A DNA stretch of 64,000 nt from Notospermus geniculatus (lineage: Eukaryota > Nemertea > Pilidiophora > Heteronemertea > Lineidae): assembly GCA_002633025.1 (NCBI GenBank), contig NMRB01000186.1, forward strand, positions 83,986 to 147,985. The letters are read 5' to 3'. The notes under the pieces were generated by a model. That model had not been told where the DNA came from. It saw nothing but the letters and a program-made list of their open reading frames with translations, and made no database searches. The position numbers and the translations under genes are program-made. Shown one piece after another: positions 9,898 through 21,732 of the stretch; the first letter of the stretch is position 1; each line of letters begins with the position of its first letter.

Positions 9898-12226
9898 TCA
9901 GGGCAGAAAACGGTAGACCTTTATGTCGTGTACGTATTCGTCTGCAGCCCAGATGCGATCTCCTGGATATATCAGGAGAAATCCATATGGATCTGATGCA
10001 ACGCATGGACAAAATTCCAATTTGCTATCAGCAAGGTTGAAATATGCGTTCTCTGTGTCGGTTATTCGGTTCTTCTCAATTGTCATTCTTTCTAGAAAAC
10101 GCAGAATTTTTCTGCTGCGATAGGCAAACGTCACGCCGTCATCATAAATCGGATTATAAAAGGGATTGCAGAATTTATATTTTCTTAAGTTCGTGGTTAC
10201 CCTCACTGCCTTCCGGTAGCCTTCGCTCGCGCGGTATATGTGGATATAACCTCGACATGAGTGGTATGTGTATATGTCTTCCTGTACCCACATTGCATGG
10301 GGTCGCAGCTGGTCCAAAGGTCCTCTGTTGCCATGGCCAGATGTCACCAAGATGTGATCAGTGAAGTTAATCGCATTTCCGTCAACATGGGCTTTAAAAA
10401 CAAACAAATTGTACAAAATTGTTTCAAAATGTGATCTTTCACAGTCATCTTTAGGAGTCGTCCTCTTTTCCATTGTCCAAAGCAGGAGTCTGTCTCCAGT
10501 GTTGGACAAGCTCATTGATTTCACTCTTTGTGTAAGCTTGTCGAAACCAACATACGAAACGAAAGCCCCTTCTGAATTGAGCAGCTGAGCGGAAAGTGGG
10601 TCATATGAATAATCGTCCTGCGTTTTATGAATACTTCGATTCCTGGAGAAAACAACAAATTTCTCCTTATAGCAGTCCAGATCACAGACCTTATTCCATA
10701 ATTCAAACATCAACTTTACAGACACATTTTTAGTGTTATAGAGATCGAGGTGAAATACAAACTCCGGTAATATTTTAGTCCAACTCCTCCACGAAGGAAA
10801 ACTTTTATAAGTATAAAACAGAAATTTTTCTTGTTGGTAACAATACTTAAGGTGAACTAGCCTAGTTGCGGCATGAGCGGTCACGTATTTTGGTAACGAA
10901 ACCACTTTTTCTTGCCGATAGCTCCCCCTGTCCTCAGATTCTGAAGAATAGAACAAATACCATGTTACCTTGTTAGGTGGGTGAAATATGGGCAGTTATA
11001 TCCGCAGGTAATCTGGAGTCGTTTCTCAGATTGACGTTGGGTGGCGCTGCAGTTGTCAGGATGATTTGTAGTAGTAGCTAGTAAAGACGTTTGTCGGTGC
11101 TACAGTCGTCAAGATGATCTGGACTCGTTGCTGATATGCATGGACGTTTAATCCGGGGTTTAATCAAATGTAGATGGTTTTACAATATTAGAAGAGTAAA
11201 TTGTAAATTTTAATCTTCTGCAATTCAGTTTAGTACAAAAAATGTATGTATATCGAGCTACAGCTCGAGGTCACGTCACAATGACTCAAAATTTGACTCA
11301 AGTGTGCAATCAGGCTTGGTTGCGATGCATGATGTGACATGTCTGGCATATGTATGTATTAGGCTGAACGATAATTTGCATATGATAACAGTGTTCCCTC
11401 CAACCTCATTATATCATAAGCAGGGGAGTCTGTGATTGGACCACGTTAGTTCATGTATCCGCCGTTTGAGCCAATCTAGTGAGTGTTCTTGACGACACCC
11501 AGGCCCATATTTTCAAAGCTGTTTTAACGCTAAAATGCATTTTAGTCCAGCACTTGCATGCCTATAAGTATGCAAGTGCTGAACTAAAATGCATTTTAGT
11601 GTTAAAACAGCTTTGAAAATATGGGCCCCAGAGTCCAAGTGCAAGGAAAAACGTACATGTCGGCGAACAACTGATTACTTCCAATGGTTTTAGCAGCGAT
11701 TGTGATACCGAAAATAACAGTGCTTCTGTTTAGAGTGACGGGCGGGTGTGTTTACATGTGTAGTATGTCGGTGTGAAATATAATTTTGACTCACCTTTAC
11801 GTTTGAATTTCTTTTTCAAGAGATGAATACTCATTATAAGGATAAGAGTCTTCTTGGTGGTTCTTACGGTATTCAGTTACAGTCGGACTGTTAATAGTTT
11901 TAAACTGTATCCATCGTTGTTGTGGTCAAGTCAGAATACTAGTACTGTCGAACCTGCTGAGATTAGGCCTACTTCTGTACTTGGTCACAGGACAAATGAA
12001 GTGAACATGCACTGAAAATACTTACCCGTTTAATCCACGTATTTTCATTTTCAACCAAAAGACCTTTGACGTTAAAAGATCGTATCTCGCAGACAGTCAA
12101 GTTCTGGCGGTAACAAAAGCTTACTGATCGGCGAGCCAGCGAAGACAATTTTGCGCAATCCAACAAACTTGACGAAAACGAGACATGTTTTTCAAATGCC
12201 ACGCGTATTCTTGCAGTACTCTCCAT
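9898..12226 (-). CDS. Unknown protein, three exons, 433 residues
   Basis: Exons at 12226-12026, 11852-11795 and 10940-9898 join in phase: 67 codons, donor CGG|GTAAGT; 19 codons plus one base, donor AAAG|GTGAGT; then TTCTTCAG|AATCTG, open to the stop at 9898-9900. Exons 1 and 3 are well supported. The acceptor of exon 2 (CACCAAG|AAGACT) lacks a good pyrimidine tract and is the weak point. I do not recognise the family. The C-terminal 346 residues are rich in aromatic residues and short strand-like segments, such as GDRLLLWTMEK, FETILYNLFVFKAHVDG, GYIHIYRASEGYRK and YGFLLIYPGDRIWAAD. That pattern recalls degenerate beta-propeller repeats of the WD40 or Cul4-adaptor type, but no clear WD motifs are present. 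No signal peptide or membrane segment is evident. The neighbouring CNB gene has the same orientation, with no sign of shared function. Confidence 0.62.
11502..11627. mobile_element. Near-perfect palindromic element (GGCCCATATTTTC termini) in intron/flank of unknown gene
   Basis: About 57-bp arms pair almost perfectly around a loop of roughly ten bases, starting GGCCCATATTTTCAAAGCTG. It lies within intron 2 of the 9898-12226 gene if that model is right. Its termini resemble those of the elements at 17324, 24161, 47910 and 51145, though the interiors differ. Confidence 0.75.
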
Positions 12227-13343
12227 ATCAAAATACTCTGTTTCTGTGATTTTGTGTGAAAGTGATAAAAAGAAAATGAACGAGTTGACGATGAATCGAA
12301 AATTATCTATATTCATCTTTTTTTTGCAAATTATCGTAACGGCAGTTTATTCGTGGAAACTAAAAACAAACCGTCGTTGCAGTCGTCAGCAAAACTCGGA
12401 TATTTATCTTCTGATCAACAGTCCTATTTACGCTACGGAATTTTCAGATTAAAGTACATGCCAGTTCGGTACAATTTTGCCAAATGAAGACTGGTCGAGA
12501 CAGCTTATTTTCCCGCTACCAAATGGAACCGAGCCGAGCCCTGTAATCCGAGGTACGCTCGGTCCGGTTTACCAATTGACTGATGACGGAACCACTTTAG
12601 CTCTATTCCACAATGCGAATTCATGTCTGCGACATTGGATATCGCGCGCATTTGAGTCGCCGCGGCAGCTTCGAGGTGTGTTTTTTTACGTTTTGACATG
12701 GCAGAAGTGCCTCGTATCACTACTCGCGCCAATCGGACTAACTCTGTTCGACAGGCAATCTACTGTTAGCACGTACAAAGCAGGTAGCTAATCGTCGTAA
12801 AAACCAGAAATTTTCTCCGGCAGGCGTTTCCTCCCAAAACACTCACAAGTAAGCGCCTGCTCATCAATTTTATGTGTGCCCACGGCTCGAACCTCCAATA
12901 CACATGTTGTTGGTCTCACTTTGAAGCGTCATGTCGTCTCTGAACAAAACCCTCAAAATTTCGGCCTGATTCTATCAACCGTTCGAGCGTTATGCCGTAT
13001 GGGCTGTCGAGTATACAAAAATGTCGGCCAACACTGAAAGTGTTAAGAACCAAGTAGCGATCCAACTTACTATTTGGTCATCACATCCCTTCTGCGCGTG
13101 TTTTATTGTGATGTGCAATTACATTTGTTGTCTACGTTTTGTCTTTTAAACTAAAACAAATGAAAAAAAGCATGACATGAACGTATTGAACACACGTCGT
13201 CGTATTAAATCAATAATAAAACTGCGGGGTCCAAACAGATCACCGCATATCATGATACCGAATCATTGTTGAGAAAATGTGACAGTAAAAGAAATAAAAA
13301 TAGGTAATTTGATGAAAAGAAAAAGTGATGACGAAAAATGATA
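12227..13343. other. Intergenic: upstream of the unknown gene, before the tRNA cluster
   Basis: The bases just above 12226 must contain the 5' UTR and promoter of the minus-strand gene. An open stretch at 12477-12791 (plus) has no splice or start support. It overlaps a GGAACCGAGCCGAGC-type repeat common at ends of non-autonomous hAT-like elements, so it was not called a gene. Confidence 0.45.
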
Positions 13344-13430
13344 TGCCCGAGGTGAGATTCGAACTCACATCTTCGCATGGCTTAGTACTGCTTAAAAGTA
13401 CGATGCACTATCCACTTGTGCTACAAGGGC
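13344..13430 (-). tRNA. tRNA-Lys(UUU)-like, copy 1, putative 14-nt intron
   Basis: On the minus strand it folds as a cloverleaf: D stem GCAC/GTGC, anticodon stem TCGTA/TGCGA, T stem GTGAG/CTCAC with loop TTCGAAT, and discriminator A. The loop CTTTTA-A gives anticodon UUU once a 14-base insert (AGCAGTACTAAGCC) after position 37 is removed. That insert pairs with the anticodon region (GTACT/AGTAC), as pre-tRNA introns do. The acceptor stem GCCCTTG/CTCGGGC has two mismatches. A T-run follows within about 10 bases (pol III terminator). The 5' half resembles animal tRNA-Lys. An unspliced reading with anticodon UAA (Leu) is less good. Confidence 0.6.
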
Positions 13431-14319
13431 ACGCTGAAAGCATGGCGAACGGTCAACGTATTAATACCTTCCATTTTCCCGTGACGTCACTCTAGGTCGT
13501 CTGCTCGAGTTTCATAAATAGCAAGAGTGAAACTGGCTCCATGCGGTCACGAATAGGTCTGTATATAGGCCTCTAAGGGTGTCCTATTCCACAAATGAAT
13601 TCTTGATAATTTGCGAACATCAAACAAAGTCCTATTGCTGTGGATTTGCAGGTAAACACATTCGATGATTTGACCTTCCGCTCCGAGCTAAGGCCACCAT
13701 GCTGAATCCATTATAATACCAACTAGGTCATTTGAATTTGAATAACATGTACAAGCTGTGTATATGATCAATGACACCGTTTATGGTTTGTCAATGTGCA
13801 GGATGAAGGCGATGATCTGATCTTCTGATGACAAAAATTAGTGGAATATGGAGCGGTAGACCTTAGCTAACTATTTATTATCTCCACGTGAGTCATCATA
13901 CAGTTGTTTACAGGAATTCTCTACCATTGTGTTGGCCGCATTCCTAGTTTCGTTGGCCGTTTACAGATGGCGACACTATCGAATTTGACATTATATAAAA
14001 CTGTCCGAACTCAGCTGACTGCACGGCACTGTGAAGAGATTTAAGCTGATGCTTCAGTAAAGATTTCTCTCCAGATCCCGAGATCTTTTCTGAGCGAGAT
14101 GTCCCCGTCTCTGAGAGTAAACCCAAATCAAAATGCTGTGATGATGAATGGAGGAATAACCATGAAAAGAATATTTTTTTATTTTGCGCTCGCAGAACGT
14201 TCGTTTGTAAAGGAACCAAAACACTACCTTAGTACAAATTATTGTTGAGCAAATGTGAGAACAAAAGAAATAAAAAAAGATTTATTGGTGAAGAGGACAA
14301 GCGATGACGAAAAAGGGAA

Positions 14320-14406
14320 TGCCCGAGGTGAGATTCGAACTCACATCTTCGCATGGCTTAGTACTGCTTAAAAGTACGATGCACTATCCACTTGTGCTAC
14401 AAGGGC
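14320..14406 (-). tRNA. tRNA-Lys(UUU)-like, copy 2
   Basis: The 87-base body is identical to the copy at 13344, including the putative intron and the two acceptor mismatches, although the flanks have diverged. TTTTT follows the 3' end on the minus strand. Confidence 0.6.
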
Positions 14407-15035
14407 ACGCTGAATGCATGGCGAACGGTTAACGTATTAACCTGCCTTTTTCCGTGACGTCACTCTAGGTCGTCTGCTCGAGTTTCATCGATGGCAAGAC
14501 TGAAACTGTCTCTAGGGGCCACAGATAGGTTTTTTTATATAGGCCTACCCGGGTGTTCTGTTCCACAAATAAATGCTCGATAATTTGCGAACATCAAACA
14601 AAGTCATATTGCTGTGGATTTGCGGGTAAACACATTCGATGATTTGACCTTCCACTCCGAGTTATGGCCACCATGATGAATCCATTATCATAGCAGCCAA
14701 GGCCGATATTTGAATAACATACTGTACATGTACAACCTATGAAATGAAATGTGTATGATCAGGTCTTGCTTTACGGTCAATATGCAGGATGAAGGCAATT
14801 ATCTGATCTTTTGATGACAAAAATTTATGGAATATGCAGTGGTAGACCTTATAGTCTGAACTATATCTTCACGCGAGTCATAGAACAGTCACTTGTTTAT
14901 ACGAATTCACTTCCATTGTGTTGTCCACATTCCTAGTTTCGTTGGCCGTTTAGAGATGGCGACACTATCGAATTTGACATTATATAAAACATTCGGAACT
15001 TCCGAAGGCAACTGCTCGGCAATTTCCGTACGGTC

Positions 15036-15370
15036 GCATTTCCCCTCGGACACAAGTCCAAGGCAGCCATCTTGAACGCGCAACGATTGCCGTTCGTTTC
15101 TGCAGGTAATTGTGCGGTTCGCCTCATCACACCTGCGCATGAACAAAATAGGGCACACAAAAACGTTGCGTTATTGATCAATAATTGGCAGATTGGGTGA
15201 GATACCGGTAAGTTTATATATAATATTATACAATATGGCTCAAATAATCCAGCAAATAAGGTTTAACATCTTAACAGGCCAAAATTCGGCCAAAATAGTT
15301 CCACGGTCGGTCACGTGGGTTTTTTGATAAACAATATGGCTGCCTTGGACTTGTGTCCGAGGTGAAATGC
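15036..15370. mobile_element. Foldback element inside a tRNA unit
   Basis: The arms GCATTTC...CCTCGGACACAAGTCCAAGG and the reverse complement lie about 260 bp apart and together extend to ATGGCTGCC. It occurs only in the unit between tRNA copies 2 and 3, and it explains the extra length of that unit. Confidence 0.65.
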
Positions 15371-15738
15371 GCCGCCCAGTGACAGATAAGCAGTTCGCCT
15401 CAGGTCGTTCCGAATGTATATAAAACTGTCCGAACTGACTGCACGGCACTGTGAAGAGATTCAAGCTGATGCTTCAGTAAAGATCTCTCGAGATCCCGAG
15501 ATCTTTTCTGAGCGAGATGTCCCCGTGTCTGAGAGTAAACCCAAATCAAAATGCTGGGATGATGAATGGAGAGGATAACCATGAAAAGAATATTTTTTTA
15601 TTTTGCGCTCGCAGAAGGTTCGTTTGTAAAGGAACCAAAACACTACCTTAGTACAAATTATTGTTGAGGAAATGTGAGAATAAAAGAAATAAAAATAGAT
15701 TTATTGGTGAAGAGGACAAGCGATGACGAAAAAGGGAA

Positions 15739-15825
15739 TGCCCGAGGTGAGATTCGAACTCACATCTTCGCATGGCTTAGTACTGCTTAAAAGTACGATG
15801 CACTATCCACTTGTGCTACAAGGGC
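15739..15825 (-). tRNA. tRNA-Lys(UUU)-like, copy 3
   Basis: The body is identical to the other two copies and a T-rich terminator follows. It lies 1.42 kb from copy 2; copies 1 and 2 are about 0.98 kb apart. Confidence 0.6.
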
Positions 15826-16479
15826 ACGCTGAATGTATGGCGAACGGTTAACGTATTAACCTGCCTTTTTTCCGTGACGTCACTCTAGGTCGTCTGCTCG
15901 AGTTTCAGATGGCAAGACTGAAACTGGCACTACGGGGCCACAGATAGGTTTCCATATAGGCCTACCCGGGTATTCTGTTCCACAAATAAATGTTCGATAA
16001 TTTGCGAACATCAAACAAAGTCCTATTGCTGTGGATTTGCGGGTAAACACATTCGATGATTTGACCTTCCACTCCGAGTTATGGCCACCATGATGAATCC
16101 GTTATCATACCAACCATAGTCATTTGAATTTGAATAACATCTACAATGTATGATTAAGTCTTGCTTTATGGTCAATGTGCAGGATGAAGGTGATAATCTG
16201 ATCTTCTGATGACAAAAATATCTGGAACATGCAGTCATATGCAGTTACATGCAGCTATATTTATTATCTTCACGCCAGTCATAGAACAGTCACTTGTTTA
16301 TACTAATTCACAACCATTGTGTTGTCTACATTCCTAGTTCCGTTGGCAGTTTGCAGATGGCGACACTGTCGACTTGGCGATTACATAAAACTCTCGAGCT
16401 GACAGCCCGCCTTGGATTCGAGAGTGTGTCGCTGCTGCAGACCGATCTTTCATTGGAAATCAGACAGGGACGTTGATTT

Positions 16480-17320
16480 TCTAGCTTTTGCCAAGGAAAA
16501 TTCCTTATGATTCGGCCTATAGACTTTGGGTATTCTAATCTACCTTAGTGTATGAAACAAGAGCTTGAAGCTTGCATGTGAAGTTTTGGCAAGTATAGAT
16601 AAACTTGAATGCTGCGCTGTAAATCAAGAAATTAAATGTCTTGGTGTCAATGTGGGGAATAATTCCTAATAAATGAGGTAGGCCTAGTTGATTTATATCG
16701 TGTTTCTGGGTGATAAAAATGAAGACAAAGTCCTGTGCGGTATAATTGATGGAATGCACTTAATTACATTCGTAATGGATTGCCATAACATTTGAATAGC
16801 GCATCAAAAACACCGGAGCGTAGAGCAATAAAGTCGATATAGCAAATAGCTAAAGATTTGAATGAGAGTCCAACTGGTTTTGATTAATAACAATCGTTTA
16901 TGTAAATTGGCAATTTCATAGTCCAATGGTGCAGAGCCTGGGATTGCCACCGAGTTTTGATGAATCGGCCTTCATAGTTGGAGTCATAAACAAGCCGGGG
17001 TGAAGCAGGGAGAATGATCACCTTTATTAGAAGTTGTATTCCGCGGCCCGTGCTTTCTGACAGCCACCGTCCATCTTGTAGCAAATGGCTTGCTTTGTTT
17101 CCATCGGTAGTTATCTTCTGGAGCGGTTAATGTCTTCGGCTGTCACGCCTTCCTGGCACAATATCGAGCAAAGCAGCACATTACCTCAGCCAACAATCCT
17201 GCCAAAGTAGACCCCGTACTTGAACGTGTTCACCACAGTTCCTTTCAGTCGCTGCGACCTGCTGAATCTTTCCGCTGCTTTCACCCAAGCAAGATCAGAA
17301 AGTTCGTCATCTTATCAACA
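16480..17320. other. Intergenic, nothing recognised
   Basis: Short open frames occur on both strands, but none has splice sites or composition that would support a gene. Confidence 0.4.
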
Positions 17321-17323
17321 ACA

Positions 17324-17444
17324 GGGCCCATATTCATAAAACCTTGCTAGGCTTAGTTACTTGCTAAAGTTACCAGTTAGTGTACAGGCCAATGTACACA
17401 ACTAGCAACCAACTAAGCTAGCAAGGTTTGTTGAATATGGGCCC
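17324..17444. mobile_element. Palindromic MITE, GGGCCCATATTCATAAAACC termini
   Basis: The arms pair over about 40 bp with a few mismatches, ending GAATATGGGCCC. It is about 120 bp with no coding capacity. Its termini resemble those of the other GGGCCC-ended hairpins in this window. Confidence 0.75.
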
Positions 17445-17593
17445 AGTACCCTAACCCATGTGGGCCGTAAAGGAGCAGTCAGAGTGGGTCTGCTATATGC
17501 ATTGAATTGGGCCATAGTGACACCTATTGGTCAACTCACTGACCGCTCCTATTGGCACTGACGACGTTTCATCCCAACCTATATTCTTACCAG

Positions 17594-18025
17594 TCATATG
17601 ACGTTTAGTCGAAAACGAAACGTAATTCGCAAGGGGCGTGAGAGATCAGCAGCCCAGGGTCTATCTGCAGATATTTGTATAACTTGATGATGCAATCGCT
17701 CTGCAATCCCGAAGGAAGCAATCCCACCGCCATTGGTCCCCAGGGTAAAACCGGCGACCACATCCAAGCTTACGAGTACGGTCCGTTGGAAATATCCTTG
17801 ATGATTATCAAACTCATATTGCGAAACATTATTACATTTTATTCGTCGAGAAAGCTGTCCGACCATCTCCGTAGATAATTTATCGTTCTGCTTACATGCA
17901 ATGACACTCCTGTAATTAAACAGAATTATTCCTCCCAATATCAGACCGAGAGACTCCATTATAAACGGGAGAAACGTGCGATTGACTGACCCCACACCAG
18001 ACCCCCACATGTTTGTCATTTTCAC
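17594..18025 (-). CDS. Putative exon or short gene, unknown
   Basis: A 143-residue open frame. Its best-supported part is an internal exon at 17909-17774: acceptor GTTTAATTACAG|GAGTGT, donor GTACTC|GTAAGC. It encodes a Cys-containing peptide including SVIACKQNDKLSTEMVGQL and IKCNNVSQYEFDNHQGYF. Alternatively, Met-Glu-Ser-Leu at 17961 followed by GLILGGIILF would be a signal peptide leading into the same sequence. The family is not recognised, and no partner exons were found nearby. Confidence 0.3.
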   Translation of the reverse strand: MKMTNMWGSGVGSVNRTFLPFIMESLGLILGGIILFNYRSVIACKQNDKLSTEMVGQLSRRIKCNNVSQYEFDNHQGYFQRTVLVSLDVVAGFTLGTNGGGIASFGIAERLHHQVIQISADRPWAADLSRPLRITFRFRLNVI

Positions 18026-18095
18026 GTTATTGCAATTATTAAAACGTGACGAGGAATAAAGATACTTCTGGTAACGGCAGTAGTACCGCCTTAAG

Positions 18096-18740
18096 AGTAG
18101 CAGCTTGGTGAGGGCAGTTCAGTTTCTTAGACAATCGGGTAGCAGCTTGATGAGGGCAGTTCAGTTCCTTAGACAATCGGGCAGCAGCTTGATGAGGACA
18201 GTTCAGTTCCTTAGACAATCCAGTAAGTTCAGTTCCTGAGACAATCGGGTAGCAGCTTGATGAGGGCAGTTCAGTTTTCTTAGACAATCGAGTAGCAGCT
18301 TGGTGAGGGCAGTTCAGTTTCTTAGACAATCGGGTAGCAGCTTGGTGAGGGCAGTTCAGTTTCTTAGACAATCGAGTAGCAGCTTGGTGAGGGCAGTTCA
18401 GTTTCTCAGTCAGTAAGAGTAGCAGCGTGATAACGGTAGCTCAGGTTCTTAGACAGCGATAGCTTGGTGAGGACAGTTCAGTTTCTCAATCAGTGCTGAG
18501 AGTAGCAGCTTGGTGAGGACAGTTCAGTTTCTCGGTCAGTACTGAGAGTAGCAGCTTGGTGAGGACAGTTCAGTTTCTCGGTCAGTAAGAGTATCAGCTT
18601 GGTAAAAGCAGTTGCGGCTTCTCAGACAGTAAAAATAGCAGCTTGGTGAGGGCAGTTCGGTTTCTCAGACAGTATGAGTAGCAGCTTAGGACAGTTCACG
18701 CTAGAGCGTGGCAGGAGTAGCTTGGTAAGGGCGGTTGCAT
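18096..18740. repeat. 42-bp minisatellite with variable distal units
   Basis: The units contain AGCAGCTTGGTGAGGGCAGT then TCAGTTTCTTAGACAATCGG. About seven 42-bp units come first; later units are more diverged and 40-60 bp long. Because 42 is a multiple of three, the minus strand reads as a repeated LSKKLNCPHQAATR peptide. This is judged a by-product of the repeat. Confidence 0.85.
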
Positions 18741-21631
18741 GCTGCAAGCAGTCCCAATTTCACAGGAAAGGTGTGAGCCGATTCGCACTGAGAGTCACAG
18801 CCCATTTCACTCCATATAGCCAGTGACAATGTCTCAGCCTCATCTCACAATCTCCTCCTCCGTCACATCTTCAAGACAAGATACATAATATCATCTTTTA
18901 TCTTAATGCCGTGTCAGAACAGCAGAATGATTACGGCCATAACGACCTCGCCTTTCTTCACGAGTTCGTAAATAATATTTTCAATTAATCCGAAAGTGAG
19001 TCCGCCTTTATCCTGGTTATAAGATTCGCCTTATCGTCGGGAGTGCGAATGTCGCAGAACACGGATGGAATATCTCAGAGATTTATACATGTTACCAGTT
19101 TATTGTATTCACTAATGACAGCCATCGTGGTCAGGTGATAGTCAGTCTCTAAACACACCTTTGGTTACAGAGGATAACTGTCACTGAATAAACTTTAAGA
19201 GTTACATAAAGCGCTGAGAATGGCCAACTGTGACTCAAAGATTAAGCCAAATGTTAGAGACCACTTACCAATTTGAGTTATCTGCGGCTTAAAGCGTTGA
19301 TTTATTAAAGATACTTCAAGCGAAGACAATACAATGGGGACCTGTTTTGAGACAGTGGTAATGGCAATATAAAAATGATAAATTTTTATTCCATATTTAT
19401 GATATTGTCTGTGGTTGTTATAAATTGGAGTGGTACAATCTTTGTGACGATTTGTGACTTGTTTATTTGCTCGTGGCGAGGCAGGCTTAGCAGGATGAAA
19501 CATTTCTTAATGTTATTCTATTGTCGCGGGAATATGGCGGGTCGAACTTTAGCTGGGATGTTTCAGATATGACATTAGAGCCGATGTCAGTCGAGGTTGT
19601 GTTATGGGTTGGTTCGTCTGCACCCCGCCTGATTGTGCTGAAACAACAGCGCCGTCACTTACATGTAGGTCATCCTGAAAAGAAGGGTTCACATCCCATC
19701 CAAATCTAGACTTCTGAATGCCTTTTCCTTGTCATGGTTTCTACCTACAATGCGTACCATCTACACTTTCCACTTTTGGAAAAATCTTTCGGAATGTTCA
19801 CCGAGTTTCATATTGATCGCACTCATTCTCTGGTTCTGGCTGATAGTACCAGGTGACACTAGCGATACGCGCACTCCCAAGACAGAAATCTATCCTCGCA
19901 GAATGATTTTGTGGAAAATATTTATCTTTTCGTATTCTCGGGTCTCGTCAATGTCAGTTGGAGGGTCAATCCTTTTCATGGCGCCCCAACTCGGCTCCGA
20001 CTGTCGCCAGGAACAGGCAGCATAGAGGAGACCAGCGCCAAGCAGTCGGACAAGCGAATCCCGAAGAAAAACGAGAAACACAATTCGTCTTCATTTCAAC
20101 TTTCCGACCAGACGGCTGCCGTAAAATCAACAAATTATTACGCGGAATCATTCCCGTTAAATCCTTTATAAATGAAAACTACGGCCTGGGATTTCTGGGT
20201 GATGAAAAGAAAATAAAAGACTGAAAACTGGGAAGGAGATTTGTTTTATGGTCAAGATGTTGCTGACCAACTGACAAGGGGTCGGGATACTTTTACGACA
20301 TCTCAAATAAGACGTCGTAATAGTGACAGTGACGACCCGCATCACCTCTGTATTAATCCGCGGAATCCGAGCGTCTCATTGGCGCGTATCTGATATTCTG
20401 ATAATGAATTGTTGCCCTATTTTCGCAAAGTTAAACCTTGTACATTAATAAAACGGCGAATCTTTCAGGTTGAAATTATGAAATGAATTCTCGGGTCAGT
20501 TGATTTCATTTGTCAGACTCAAAACGTATGTTTCCTATGTTCTCTATCTGTAGTACAGCATTAGTTCATTGACAAGGGATTATGCAAGCGCCGTTTGCCT
20601 GAGTTTTATTAAGGATCTTGTCGCGTCTAGGATGGGTAAAATGCCATGATGATTTCTTCAAGGTTCCTTGTGTCATTCCTTACTGGCGCCAAAGTCTTAC
20701 TTGCATCATCGACTTAATACCATAATGTAACTGTCCTATAGTTTCTTCTACAAGACGTGAATCCTATTCGCAAGAGATCGGCGTATTCTCGTAGAATACG
20801 AAAATGTAAAATTTCTGAAATGAAAATGTATTGTTTAAATGTCCTAGGTGACCCGAAGGGGGGGAATAACCGGAAAATCTCTCAAATAAAGAACCTCCTT
20901 TCACCATTAGTCCTACCATGCACCGAGACCTAGGTGTTCTGCAGCTGATGGCATAGGTAGGCAGTCAGCAGCATCTTGACATACGGTATCAAGGCCTACA
21001 AACACTTCTCCCTTCAACTACGCTCCTTAAGCGAAGGTAGAAATGATTGGAACGCTTGTCAGGGCAAAATGGTCCCCAGTTATCGGCGATCATGAGACCC
21101 CACTCTTATGATATGTGGAGTTCTAGTATTATTGCATCCGCCCAAGCTTTCCCAAAACCATGCCGACATTGTGTCTTCTTGTTAAAAACTGTGAGAGAAA
21201 AAGCTAAAGCAATAGTTCATATCATCGCCGATTCACCAAGTAGTCATGACTGCAGCCAGTTCTTTCGACTGAGAATGTACACATCGTTGGGCCAACCCAT
21301 GTGAAGTCAACAAAGCTTCCTTCCAGTTGTTATAATCTTTCCATCAACAGTTAATCCCAACCACTCGTTCTTGTAAATCCAGAAGACTTCACCAAGAGTT
21401 TTCTCTGCCTAATATCAATTATCCTATCTGTGATCTTTGCCACTTTCTTAGGATTCAACTTCCTAAGCATTAATTGAATATTTCTCATTTCTTGCCAAGT
21501 GTCGCCAATGATACATGACCTGGATTAAGGACAGATTTCTGTTGTGGTTGTCGTTCATCATACGGATGGTTCGCAACGTACCGTGGTCTGACTATTGCTC
21601 CACATTTCAACGTTGGACCATCTGCAGAACA
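18741..21631. other. Intergenic, no gene supported
   Basis: Several overlapping open frames at 19900-20230 (plus) overlap each other in different phases and lack splice or start support. No strong repeats were seen. Confidence 0.4.
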
Positions 21632-21732
21632 TAATGATCTGTAGTATCTCTTGTGTAAAGGCCTGGGTGGAGACAAGCTTAAGTTGTATTTGTTTCAATA
21701 ATTTCGGCGTAGTTTACCCCAGACCGAGGGGA

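Larger units (their letters stand above)
13260..16480. repeat. Tandem repeat of a unit of about 1-1.4 kb carrying the tRNA genes
   Basis: Each unit has the tRNA, then a region with GTGACGTCACTCTAGGTCGT and CTGCTCGAGTTTC, then CATTCGATGATTTGACCTTC, then GCCGTTT...AGATGGCGACACT. Units recur at about 13260, 14240 and 15660, and the last module recurs without a tRNA near 16340. The middle unit is longer because it contains the foldback element at 15036-15370. Confidence 0.75.

Noticed and set aside
12477-12791. 104-residue open frame on the plus strand
   Set aside because: Overlaps GGAACCGAGCCGAGC-type repeat sequence and has no splice or start support; the minus strand is also open there.
18039-18371. 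110-residue repetitive open frame
   Set aside because: Produced by the 42-bp minisatellite; distal units lose the frame.
19911-20224. Overlapping open frames on the plus strand
   Set aside because: Three phases are open over the same bases with no donor/acceptor pattern; composition effect.
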